From NCBI GenBank assembly GCA_913057685.1, contig CAJXOA010000002.1:62001-126000 (forward strand): a DNA stretch of 64,000 nucleotides. Reading direction: 5' to 3'. Below, one piece after another: positions 7,799-17,600 of the stretch (position 1 is its first letter; each line of letters starts with the position of its first letter). The stretch comes from an uncultured Trueperaceae bacterium. Lineage in GTDB: Bacteria; Deinococcota; Deinococci; Deinococcales; Trueperaceae. The translations under genes were made by a program, and so were the position numbers. Under the pieces are notes generated by a model that was given only the letters and a program-made list of their open reading frames with translations, was not told where the DNA came from and ran no database searches.

Positions 7799-8863
7799 TC
7801 ACCGGCCGGTGGGCACGCCGGTCGCGAGCGGAAGGTCGCGGACGACCGCCGTCATGCCGGGCCGCAAGCGCGCCGCGACGTCGGCGTCCGACGCGGCGCC
7901 GTCGACGCGAATCGTCGCCTCGTACGTCACGTCCCCGCGCACGAGGCGGGGTGCGTACGCGACCCGCTCGACGGTCCCGTCGAACGTCCGCCCGGGGATC
8001 GCGTCGATCGCGACGCGCACCGTCGCCCCCGACGTCAGGCCGGTCACCTGCCGTTCGGTGAGGTTCGTCGTGACGACCCGCCAACCGCCGACGTCGCCGA
8101 TCCGGATCGTGGGGGCGGACGGCCCCACCGACTCGCCGACCTCCGGCGGTGCGGTCAACACCCGCCCGGCGAACGGCGCGCGGACGGTGCGTTGTGCGAG
8201 CGCCACCTCCGCCGACGCCAGCGCGGCGCGCGCCTGGCGGCGTTGCGCCTCCGCGACGGCGAGGGACGCCTCCGCCTGCGCGACGGCGACCTCCGCCGCC
8301 GCCGCGCCCGCCTCCGCCTGCGTCACCGCCGCAGCGGCGCGGCGGGCGTCCGCCTCGGCCCGCGCCACCTGCGCGGGCGCCTGCTCCGCAGCGAGTCGCG
8401 CGCCGGCGTCCGCCGCCTCCCGCGCCGCCTCCGCGACGCGGATGGCGGCGGTCTGCACCGCGCGTTGCGTCTCCGCCGCGCGGACGCCCTCGCGGGCGGC
8501 GGCGACCGCCGCGTCGGCGGCGGACACCGCCGCCTCCGCCTCGGCGAGGCGCGCGCGCTGCGTCGCGTCGTCCAGCCGCGCGAGCACGTCGCCGGCCTCG
8601 ACCGGGTCGCCGACCTCGACGGCGCGCGCCGCGACGGTCCCCGCGACGCCGAACGCCACGTCGGCGGTCCGGCGGGGGGCGACCTCCGCCTCCGCCGTCG
8701 TCGGCGGCGCCACCGCCGCGCGCGGCGCGACGTCGCCGCTCGGGGCGGCCGCCGCGGGCGGCGCCTCGTTCGGGGCGTCGTCGCCCCCCAGCCACCACGT
8801 CACGCCCAGCACGCCGCCAGCGACCACGAGGGCCAGCGGCACGAGAATCCGCAGGATCTTCAC
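7799..8863 (-). CDS. HlyD/MacA-type periplasmic adaptor of an ABC exporter
   Basis: A membrane-fusion adaptor of 354 residues. An N-terminal hydrophobic anchor (ILRILVPLALVVAGGVLGV) is followed by a lipoyl half-motif (GTVAARAVEVGDPVEAGDVLARLD) near residues 73-93. A long Ala-rich helical hairpin of heptad character spans about residues 98-215. The second lipoyl half (VRAPFAGRVLT) is followed by a beta-barrel (TSGATVRVAIDAIPGRTFDGTVERV). It starts at GTG 8863 behind AAGGAAGG and follows the ATPase by 25 nt. With the ATPase and permease it forms a MacAB-like exporter; the cargo is unknown. No outer-membrane channel gene is adjacent. Confidence 0.85.
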   Translation of the reverse strand: MKILRILVPLALVVAGGVLGVTWWLGGDDAPNEAPPAAAAPSGDVAPRAAVAPPTTAEAEVAPRRTADVAFGVAGTVAARAVEVGDPVEAGDVLARLDDATQRARLAEAEAAVSAADAAVAAAREGVRAAETQRAVQTAAIRVAEAAREAADAGARLAAEQAPAQVARAEADARRAAAAVTQAEAGAAAAEVAVAQAEASLAVAEAQRRQARAALASAEVALAQRTVRAPFAGRVLTAPPEVGESVGPSAPTIRIGDVGGWRVVTTNLTERQVTGLTSGATVRVAIDAIPGRTFDGTVERVAYAPRLVRGDVTYEATIRVDGAASDADVAARLRPGMTAVVRDLPLATGVPTGR

Positions 8864-8888
8864 CGGTGCCTTCCTTTCCCGGGCCGCC

Positions 8889-9674
8889 TCACGGCGCCCC
8901 CTCCGCGAGCTTCGCGACGTCGGTGGGGTCGTCCACGATGCGTTCCAGCATCCCGTCGCGCATCTGCACCACCCGATCGACGTACCGCACCATGCGTAGG
9001 TCGTGCGTCACCATGATCCCCGCCCGCCGCTCCTCGTGGATCAGGGACGCGAACGTCTCCACCACCTGGTGGGCCCGTTCGGTATCGAGGCTGGCGGTCG
9101 GTTCGTCGGCCAGCACCACCGCGGGACGGTGGATCAACGCCCGCGCGATCGACACGCGTTGCTGTTGGCCGCCCGAGAGTTGCGAGGGGAGGTTGTCCAG
9201 GCGGTCGCCCAACCCCAACTGCTCGAGCAGCTCCAGCGCCCACGTGCGCGCCGCGGGGGTCGTCCGGCCGTTCAGCGACAACATCAGCAGCACGTTCTCG
9301 AGGACCGTCAGGTACGGCAGCAGGTTGTTCGATTGGAACGTGAAGCCGATCATGCGGCGCCGGAAGCGGGTGAGCGCCCGGTCGTTCAGGTCCGCGACCG
9401 GCTGCCCGGCGATCCGCACCGTCCCCTCCGTCGGCCGCAGCAACCCCGCCAGCATCGCCAGCAGGCTCGTCTTCCCGGAGCCGGACGGACCGACCAGGGC
9501 GACGAACTCGCCCGGCGCGACCGTGAACGTCACGCCACCGACCGCGGTGATCGTCTGCTCCCCCAAGCGGTAGGTCTTCGTCAGGTCGTGCACCTCCAGG
9601 GCGGGCGTCTCGGGCGGGGCGGCGCTCCCTGCGGCCGCCTCGTCCCGCGCGGCGCGCGCGCCGGCGGCGGTCAC
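8889..9674 (-). CDS. ABC exporter ATP-binding protein (MacB/LolD-like)
   Basis: A 261-residue nucleotide-binding subunit. It shows Walker A GPSGSGKTS near residue 62, a Q-loop at FQSNNLLPYLTV, the signature LSGGQQQRVSIARAL near 166, Walker B VVLADEPTASLD near 186 and the H-loop VTHD. The spacing and the LLPYLTVLENV region match the MacB/LolD/FtsE group that works with FtsX-type permeases. The start is GTG 9674, which overlaps the permease stop (GTGA). Residues 1-24 form an Ala-rich lead before the conserved LEVHDLTKTYRLG. It energises the permease encoded just upstream. Confidence 0.9.
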   Translation of the reverse strand: MTAAGARAARDEAAAGSAAPPETPALEVHDLTKTYRLGEQTITAVGGVTFTVAPGEFVALVGPSGSGKTSLLAMLAGLLRPTEGTVRIAGQPVADLNDRALTRFRRRMIGFTFQSNNLLPYLTVLENVLLMLSLNGRTTPAARTWALELLEQLGLGDRLDNLPSQLSGGQQQRVSIARALIHRPAVVLADEPTASLDTERAHQVVETFASLIHEERRAGIMVTHDLRMVRYVDRVVQMRDGMLERIVDDPTDVAKLAEGAP

Positions 9675-10882
9675 TTGCCCAACCCCAAGGCGGTCAGCGG
9701 CTCGACGCGAAGCGCCGCGCGGAGCGCCACCAGCCCGCCGGCGGGACCGATGATCAACAACCCGGCGATGGCGGTCCCGACGTTCGTGGGGCGGAACTCG
9801 ATGGGCACCTGCGGGGGGAACGACGCCGCCAGGCCCGCCGTCCCCAGCGCCCCGAGCGCCACCCCGACGAGGTTCGTGAAGACGATCTGCAGGACGGTCG
9901 CCCAGGCGATCAGGCCGCCGCTCGCGCCGATCGCCCGCAGCATCCCGATCTGCGGGACCTTCTGCAGCGTCTGGATCTGGAAGAACCCCCCGACGACCAG
10001 CACCCCGATGATCAACGTGAAGAACGTCTGGGTGTTCACCGTGCTCTCCTGCGCGGTGTAGCCCGGGACGTTCGTGTAGGCGGTCACCAGGTCGACCGCC
10101 TCGACGCCGCGCACCTCCCGCTCGAGGCGTTCCTTGAGGGTCGCGGGGGGGACGCCGTCCGCGGCGCGCACGGCGACGACGTCGAACAACAACCGGCGCG
10201 GGTCGACCGCGGCGTCCGCCTTCGGGCGGACCCGCTCGAACGTCACGAGCGGCGTGAGGATGCTGGCGGAGATCTGGTACTGCTGGCCGTTCGCGATGCC
10301 CACCACCCGCAGGTCGTAGCGTTCGTCGACGGCGCCCTGCGTCGAGCGGACCGTCACGACGTCGCCGACCTCGGCGCCGGTGAACAACGCCGCGCGCGCC
10401 CCGAAGATCGCTTCGTTCGCGTCGAGCGACGTGAACGTCCGCCCCTCGCGCACCGGCGGGGCGCCGGGACGCCCGGGCTCCACGCCGATCAACGCCACGC
10501 GCTCCCCGCCGAGCGCCCCGTCGGCCTGCGCACCGTCCTCCGCACCGTCGGACCCCGCCGCGTCGAGCGGCTCGACGACGGTGCTCGAGAACGCCAACGC
10601 CCCGAGGTCCGCGACGCCGTCCACCCGGCGGATGGAGGCGAGGACGGACCCGTCGAACTGGCTGGCGGCGATCTGCAGGTCGGCGGTCTCCTGGTAGACC
10701 AGCAGGTCGCCGTCGATGCGTTCCAGGAACTGTCGGTTGCCGAGCGCCAGGCCCTCCCCGAGGCCCGCGAGGAACAGGATCAGGACCGTGATCAGGGCGA
10801 TGACGGCGCTGATCGACGCGAAGCGCGGGGCGTTGCGGACCATCTCCTTGATGGAGAGCGTGACGGCGAGACGAACGCTCAA
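9671..10882 (-). CDS. FtsX/MacB-type ABC permease
   Basis: A 403-residue permease. An N-terminal transmembrane helix (ISAVIALITVLILFLAGLG) is followed by a large extracytoplasmic MacB-like domain (about residues 45-270) and three C-terminal helices that start at FFTLIIGVLVVGGFFQIQ. The segment QKVPQIGMLRAIGAS is the conserved cytoplasmic coupling region of FtsX/MacB permeases. The start is best placed at TTG 10882 because GGAGGT lies 4 nt upstream; the in-frame ATG 10924 lacks such a site and adds an unlikely LVRLPGCPGLE extension. It works with the ATPase and adaptor encoded downstream. Confidence 0.85.
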   Translation of the reverse strand: MSVRLAVTLSIKEMVRNAPRFASISAVIALITVLILFLAGLGEGLALGNRQFLERIDGDLLVYQETADLQIAASQFDGSVLASIRRVDGVADLGALAFSSTVVEPLDAAGSDGAEDGAQADGALGGERVALIGVEPGRPGAPPVREGRTFTSLDANEAIFGARAALFTGAEVGDVVTVRSTQGAVDERYDLRVVGIANGQQYQISASILTPLVTFERVRPKADAAVDPRRLLFDVVAVRAADGVPPATLKERLEREVRGVEAVDLVTAYTNVPGYTAQESTVNTQTFFTLIIGVLVVGGFFQIQTLQKVPQIGMLRAIGASGGLIAWATVLQIVFTNLVGVALGALGTAGLAASFPPQVPIEFRPTNVGTAIAGLLIIGPAGGLVALRAALRVEPLTALGLGK

Positions 10883-10980
10883 GGCGACCTCCAGGCCCGG
10901 GCAGCCCGGGAGCCGCACGAGCATACGCCCCGCCTCGCCCCCCGCTGCGTCGCCGGCGGCACGCGGCCGACGGGGTGCGC

Positions 10981-11574
10981 TCAGGCGCGCGCCGTGAGGC
11001 GCCCGGCGAGCGCGTCGCAGCGGGCGGCGACGTCCTCCAACCAGCCGCGGCGGGTGGCGCCGTCGCTCGCGACGACCGGCCCGAGCGCGATGCGCTCCGC
11101 ATCGTCGATCCCGACCGCGGGCAGCACGAACGAGCGCCAGTAACGATCCAACGCGTCGGGCGGGACGTACGGCGCGTTCTGGGTCGTGACGACGAGGGCG
11201 TCCTGCGCCGGCAACAACCCGCGGAAGCCGCCCTCGGGCGCGTGCTCGAAGGCGTCCCCCTCGCGCACGACGCGCTGCACCCACCCGCTCAGGATCGCGG
11301 GGGGCTGGTCGAACCAGACCGGATGGATCACGACGAGGGCGTCCGCCGCGCGGAGTTCGCGGACGTGCGCTTCGACGACGGCGTCGTCGCTCGCGTGCGT
11401 CGCGATCTCGCCGGCGCTCAGGCGCGGGTCGAACCCCTCGCGGTAGAGGTCGTGCAGGTCCACCCGTACGCCGCCCTCCTCGAGCGCTTCGGTCGCGGCG
11501 CGCGCGAGGGCGTGATTGAGGCTGGAGGGGTTCGGGTGCGCCACCAACAGCAGCACCCGGGGTGGGGTCGTCAC
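10981..11574 (-). CDS. Flavodoxin-fold NAD(P)H:quinone oxidoreductase (KefF/MdaB-like)
   Basis: A 197-residue FMN-dependent enzyme of the Flavodoxin_2 family, expected to reduce quinones by two electrons in the cytoplasm. The FMN phosphate loop is VAHPNPSSLNHALA near residues 11-24, and the family signature HPVWFDQPPAILSGWVQRV follows near residue 84. The start GTG 11574 is preceded by GGGAGGTGACGCC, a strong ribosome-binding site. It lies 36 nt after the glucan synthase and 98 nt before the exporter permease, so it probably shares a transcript with one or both. Family members protect against quinones or electrophiles; the exact substrate cannot be told. Confidence 0.8.
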   Translation of the reverse strand: MTTPPRVLLLVAHPNPSSLNHALARAATEALEEGGVRVDLHDLYREGFDPRLSAGEIATHASDDAVVEAHVRELRAADALVVIHPVWFDQPPAILSGWVQRVVREGDAFEHAPEGGFRGLLPAQDALVVTTQNAPYVPPDALDRYWRSFVLPAVGIDDAERIALGPVVASDGATRRGWLEDVAARCDALAGRLTARA

Positions 11575-11610
11575 GGCGTCACCTCCCGCGACGCGGTGGC
11601 GTCGCGCGCG

Positions 11611-14600
11611 TCAGCGTCCCGCAGGGTCGCGCCGCCCTCCAGGGGCGGACGTCCCCACCCCCGGGACGGTGACGTGCACCTCGTGCGCTCCCCCGTCGTC
11701 GTGGAGCGGCACCCGCCCACCGGCGCACGGCACGCCGTCGCACGTCACCGCGAGGGGGGCGGCGGCGTCGTCGGCCCGGCGGTAGTGCAGCCGGAAGGTG
11801 CTCGCACCGAATGCGTACGCGACCTCCGCCTCGTTCCAGGTGGGCGGCAGGTGCGGCGCGAGGCGCAGCGCGGTCCCCTCGCGCCGCAGCCCGAGGATCC
11901 CCTCGACCGCCAGGCGGTACGCCCACCCGGCCGATCCCGTGTACCAGGTCCAGCCGCCCCGCCCGACGTGCGGAGGCCACCCGTAGACGTCCGCCGCCAT
12001 CACGTACGGCTCCACCCGGTAGCGCGCGACCGCGTCCGGCGTGCCGGTGTGGTGCAGCGGGTTCAGCATCGCGAACAGGTCGCTGCCGGCCGCCGGGTCG
12101 CCCGCGACGCCGCCCGCCTCGAGCGCCGCCCACGCCAACCACAACGCGGCGTGCGTGTACTGCCCGCCGTTCTCGCGGACGCCCGGCGGGTACGCCCCGA
12201 CGTACCCGGGGTCGCGCGGGTGCGCGTGGCGCGCGCGGATCCCCGCCGCATTCGGGGCGGGGTCGCGCTCCGCGGTGCCGAACGGCGGGTGCAACAGCCG
12301 CGCCAGCCCGGCGTCGGGATCGACCAACGTCCGCCAGGCGGTCGCCAGCGCCTCGCGCGCGCGGGCCGGGTCGCCCGCGCCCGACAGCACCGCCCACGCC
12401 TGCGCGATCGCGTCGATCCGCGCCTCGGGGCGGTCGGCACCCCCCATCGGGGTGCCGTCGTCGTAGTAGGCGCGGAGGTAGCGGTCGCCCGCCCAGGCGT
12501 GCGCCTCGACCGCCGCCCGGTAGGCGTCCGCCTGCGCCCGCCACCGCGCCGCGCGTTCGCCCTCCCCGCGCGCCTCGGCGTACGGCGCGACGTCGCGCAG
12601 CGTGCGGATCAGGAACCACGCCAACCAGACGCTCTCGCCCCGGCCCTTCGCCCCCACCCGGTTCATGCCGTCGTTCCAGTCGCCGGTCCCGATCCGGGGC
12701 AGGCCGTGCGGGCCCTCCGTCGCCGCCCGCTCCAGCGCGCGGGCGGCGTGCTCGTACAGCGTCGCGTCGGCCTCGCCGTGGCGCCAGGCGTCGAAGCGCT
12801 CGTGCACGTCGGGGGGGAGCGGCGCACCCCGCAGGAACGGCCGGCGGACGTCGAGGACCGCCCGGTCGCCGGTCGCCTCGACGTACGCCGCGAGGGCGTA
12901 CGGGAGCCACGCCAGGTCGTCGCTGATGCGCGTGCGGACGCCGCGTCCCGACGGCGGCAACCACCAGTGCAGCACGTCGCCCGCTTCGAACTGGTGGGCG
13001 GCGGCCTCGATGAGGCGCGCGCGGAGGACCTCCGGCGCGACGTGCAGCAGCGCCAGGCCGTCCTGCAGTTGGTCGCGGAACCCGTACGCGCCGCTCGACT
13101 GGTACGTCGCGGTGCGCGCCAGGAGGCGGCACGCCCACGTCTGGTGCAGCCACCGGCCGTTCGTCATCGCGTCGAACGCCGGGTCGGGCGTCCGGACCCG
13201 CAGCTGCCCCAGGCGCGCCCGCCAGGTCGCCTGCGCCGCGGCGATCGTTCGCTCCGCCGCCCCCGCCTCGGTGAGGGCGGCGGCGTGCGCGTGGGCGGCG
13301 TCGCGGCCGCGGTCGGCCCCGACGACGAAGGCCACCGCGTCCCGCCCGCCGGGCGGCAGGTCGAGGTGCACCTGCAACGCCGCGCACGGGTCGTCGCCCG
13401 GCGCGACGCGGCCGGACAACCCCACCCGCCCGAGCGCCGCGGGGGCGCGCGGGTCGCCGCGCGTCCCCAGGAACTCGTGCCGGTCGCACGTCAGGCCGTG
13501 CGGGGGGCGGTCGGTGGCGAGGAAGGCGACGACGTCGGCGAAGTCCGGATCGCGGCCCGAGGTCGCCGACAGCACCCCGGTGTCGGGGTCGTAGGCCGGA
13601 ACGACGCCGGCCGCCGCGGTCGTCCGGTGCGCACCGAGCACCCACTCCAGGTACGCCGTCGCCGTCACGCGCCGCGGCGCGTCGCCCTCGTTGCGGACCT
13701 CGAGGCGGACGACCTTCGCGGGCCGCTCCGGGTCGACGGCGACCGTCGCGTCCACCGCCAGGCCGGCGTGCCGATGCTGGAAGGTCGTCGCCCCGAAGGC
13801 GTGCACGACCCGGTACGCCCCCTCGCCGGGGGCGGGGCGGGGGGTCGCGGTCCACACCTCCCCGCTCGCCTCGTCGCGCAGGTACACGGTCTCGCCCGAC
13901 GGGGCGAGGCGCGGGTCGTTCGACCAAGGCGTCAGGCGGAACTCCCCGGCGTTCTCGAACCAACTGCTCATGGCGCCCGCCTCGTCGACGAGGGTGCCGA
14001 AGCGCTCGTTGGCGAGGACGTTCGCCCACGGTGCGGGCGTCGAGCGCCCGCCGACCTCCAGCTCGAACGCGCCGTCGCGGCGGAGGGTGCCCCACCCGGT
14101 CGTCACCTGCGCCTGCGCGCCGTCGGCGGGGGGCCCGCCTCGCGCATCGAGCGGACCGAGCGACGGCGGCGCGGGCGGGGGCGCCGGCGGCTGCGCCGCC
14201 CGGACGGGGCGCCCGCCGGCGGCGAGCGCCGGGAGGGGGGCGGGCCGGACGGGGGCGGGCGGCGCCCACCCGGGGCCCGGCTCGCCGCCCAGCACGACCT
14301 CGGCGCGCGCCAAGAGCGACGCCACGACGTCCGCCTCCACCGCGGCGCGACGCACGACGTGCACGCCGCCCGGCGCGTCGCGGGCGGCGTCCGCCTCCGC
14401 CACCGCCCGCTCGAGGCGGGTGCGGGTCGCGTCCTCGTAGCCGACGTCGCGTTCGTCGAGCAGGACCAGGTCGACGGCGAAGCCGAGGTCGCGCCACCAG
14501 CGGTGGATCGCCAGCAGGGTGCGGGCGCGGCGCAGGTCGTCGCGGACCGCGACGCGCAGCACCAGGAGCGGCAGGTCGCCCGACGGCCCGAGCGCCCACA

Positions 14601-17600
14601 GGGCGCGGGGGTCCTGCGGGGCGGCCCCGAGGGTCGTCGCGGCCGCGCGCAGGTCGCGGGTCGGGACGAGGAGGCGCGAGGCGAGGCGGTCGGCGCCGGC
14701 GAGGCGGTCGCCGTCCATGCGGCGTTGCGCGGCGGCGGCGTCGGCGCGGCGCGTGGCGCCGGCGCCGGCCTCCTCGATCCACGCCCAGGTGCCCTGCGCC
14801 CGTGCGCCGCGCCGGAGCGCCTCGCCCGACCGGGCGACGCTCGTGACGAGCGCGAAGCGGGCGGTCGCGTGCGGGGGGAGCGTCACGTCGGTGCGCAGGA
14901 CGAACGCCGGGTCGAGGGTGTCGCCGTCGGTCGCGACCGGCGCTCGCCGCAGGCCGGACGGGTCGGCGGGGTCGTCGTGCCGGTCCAGCAGCGCAGCGCG
15001 GTCGCCGGACGCCGTGACCGGCCCGAACGTCGGTCCGCCGTCGGTGGGGGACCCCGGGCCGGCCACGAAGCGGTGGAGGGCCCACACGGGGTCGGTCCCG
15101 CGCTCGCGGGGGGTCCGCCGGAAGGCGACGCCGCGGACGTCCGGCCACGTTTCGCTGCGCACGAACAGGTTCTCGAACGCCGGGTGGCGGAGGTCGGCGG
15201 CGTGCGGTCCGAGGACGACCTCGCCGTACGACGCGACGGCGAGGTGGCGGGCGTCGTCCCCGCGGTTCTCGAGCGTCACGATGCGGACGTCGGCGTCGAC
15301 GTCGGGCGCGACGAACGCCTCGAGGGTGGCGACGACGTCGCCGCGCCGCCGCGTCCAGCGACCGCGATCGGCGGACCAGGTGACGGCCTCGTCGCGGACC
15401 TCCGGGTCGGGGCCGCACGGGGCGCGGGTCGGGGACCAAGCGACGCCGTCCGCCGCGTCGAGGAGGTACAGCCGGACGCCGGCCGGGTCGCGCGTCGCGT
15501 CGGGCTGCCAGCGGGTGACGTCCAGGTCCCCCCACCGCAGGCCCCCACCGCCGGCCGCGCCCACCCACGACGTGAGGCGCCCGTTCGAGAGGCCGTGGAC
15601 CTGCGGGGTGGGGTCGTCCAGGGTCGGCTGCCAGGTGGGGCGCTCGCGGCTGGGGGGCGGCCGGCGTGGGGGGCGCGCGGGGCGCGGGCGGCGGCGGACC
15701 GGCGCGTCGGTGGGGATGCGTTCGGCGAGGAGGGGGGCGTGCGCGGCGACGCGCGCGTCGGCGTGGAAGCGCTCGACGAACCGGGGGCCGTCGAGGACGT
15801 GGCAGAGCGCCAGGAAGCTCATGCCCTGGTGGTGCGCCATCCAGGTGCGCACCACCGTCGCGGAGGTGCCGGCGGGGAGGTGGGCGGGGGTGGCGTCGAC
15901 CGCCTCGTAGAAGCCGAGCGGACCGTACGCCCCGAGCCGCGCGAAGCGGCGCAACGCCGCCGTCGCGGCGGCGGGGGCGCGGAGCAGGCCGAGGTGGGTG
16001 GCGTAGGGCGCGACGACCCGCCGGTCGGTCGGGGGGTGGGCCAACGCCAGGTCGGGCACCCCGAAGGCGTGGTAGCGGTAGCCGCCGTGCGGGTCGCGCC
16101 GCGCGTAGCTCGATTCCGAGACGCCCCACGGGAGGTCGTGCGCCGCACCGAACGCCCGTTGCCGGCGGACGCAGGCGGCCTCCGCCGCATCGAGCAGCGT
16201 GCCGGGTGGGGGCCGCATCCAGAGCGCCGGCATGAGGTACTCGAAGGTCGTGCCGCTCCAGGAGAGCAGGACCCGGTCGCGTCCCGCCCGCGCGCAGGGG
16301 CGACCCAGGTGCACCCAATGCTCGGCGGGCACCTGGTGGGTCGCGACCGCCAGGAAGCTCGCGATGCGCGCTTCGGACGCCAGCAGGTCGTAGGCGTTCG
16401 CGTCGGCGCGGTCGTCGTCGACGTGCCACCCGAGGCGCAACAGGTGGGTGCGGGGGTCGTACAGCACGTCCCAGCGGGTGCCGTCGACGATCGCGTCGAT
16501 CGCGGCCTCCAGCCGTCGGACGTCGTCGCGGACCTCCGCGAGGGCGGTGCGGGCCGCCGCGAGGCGGGCGGGGGGTACGCCGCCGCCCGCCCCCGACGCT
16601 GCCGCGGCGTCCGCCGCGAGGGCGTCGTAGGCGGCGTCGAGCTCGGCGTACGTCGGTCGCGTCGGGAGGTCTGGGCGCGCGCCCGCGCCGGCCGCGTCGG
16701 TCCCCGGCGCGAGCGCCGGGTCGGTCCACGGGAGGAAGGCGTCGCGGTCGCGGCGCAGGGAGGCGACGTGGTCGTGGAGCGCCCGCAACCAACGCCCGAG
16801 GTCGGCGAGGGCGGCGTCGTCGGGCGGGTCGCCGTCCGCCTCGACCGCGTCGAGCGCGCACGTCGCGAGGTGGGGGAGGAGGTCGGTGTGGAGGGCGTCG
16901 AGGAGTGCGGGGGCGGCCGCCGGGTCGTCCGCGCCGCGGCGGAGGGCGGCGCGGACGTCGGCGACGGCGGTGGCGACGGTCCCGCCGTCGCGCGCGCCGC
17001 CGGGCAGCGCCGCGCGCGCTTCGTCGACGAGATCGAGGACGACCTCCGCCCCGCGCCAGGCGCGCGCGTCCAGGGGACCGTGCGCCTCGAGTTCGCGCAG
17101 GCCGCTGCGGAGGGCGACGAGGGCGGCGACGAGGTTGCCGCTGTCGACGGTCGAGACGTACCGGGGGGCGAGGGGCGCGAGGGTGCGGGTGTCGTACCAG
17201 TTGAGGAGGTGCCCGTGCCAGCGCTCCAGGCGGTCGAGCGTCGCGAGGGCGTTGCGGAGGCGGAGGACGGCGGCGCGGGCGGAGAGGAACCCGAGGTCCC
17301 ACGCGCCCCACGTCGCGTTCAACGCCATGCCGACGTTCGTGGGGGAGGTGCGGTGGGCGGTGCCGGCGGTCGGGTCGAGCTGGACGTGGTCGGGGGGAAG
17401 CCAGTGGTCCTCCGGGCCGACGTAGCGTTCGAAGAACCCCCAGGTGCGCCGGGCGATCCGCCACCACCAGGCGCGGTCCGCCTCGGTGGCGGGGGCGGCG
17501 TCGGGGGCGCCGCCCGCGACGGGGCGCGCCAACCACGCCGCGAAGCGTGGGGCGGCCGCCCAGGCCACGATCCAGGGGAGGGCGGAGGCGAGCCGCGCGT

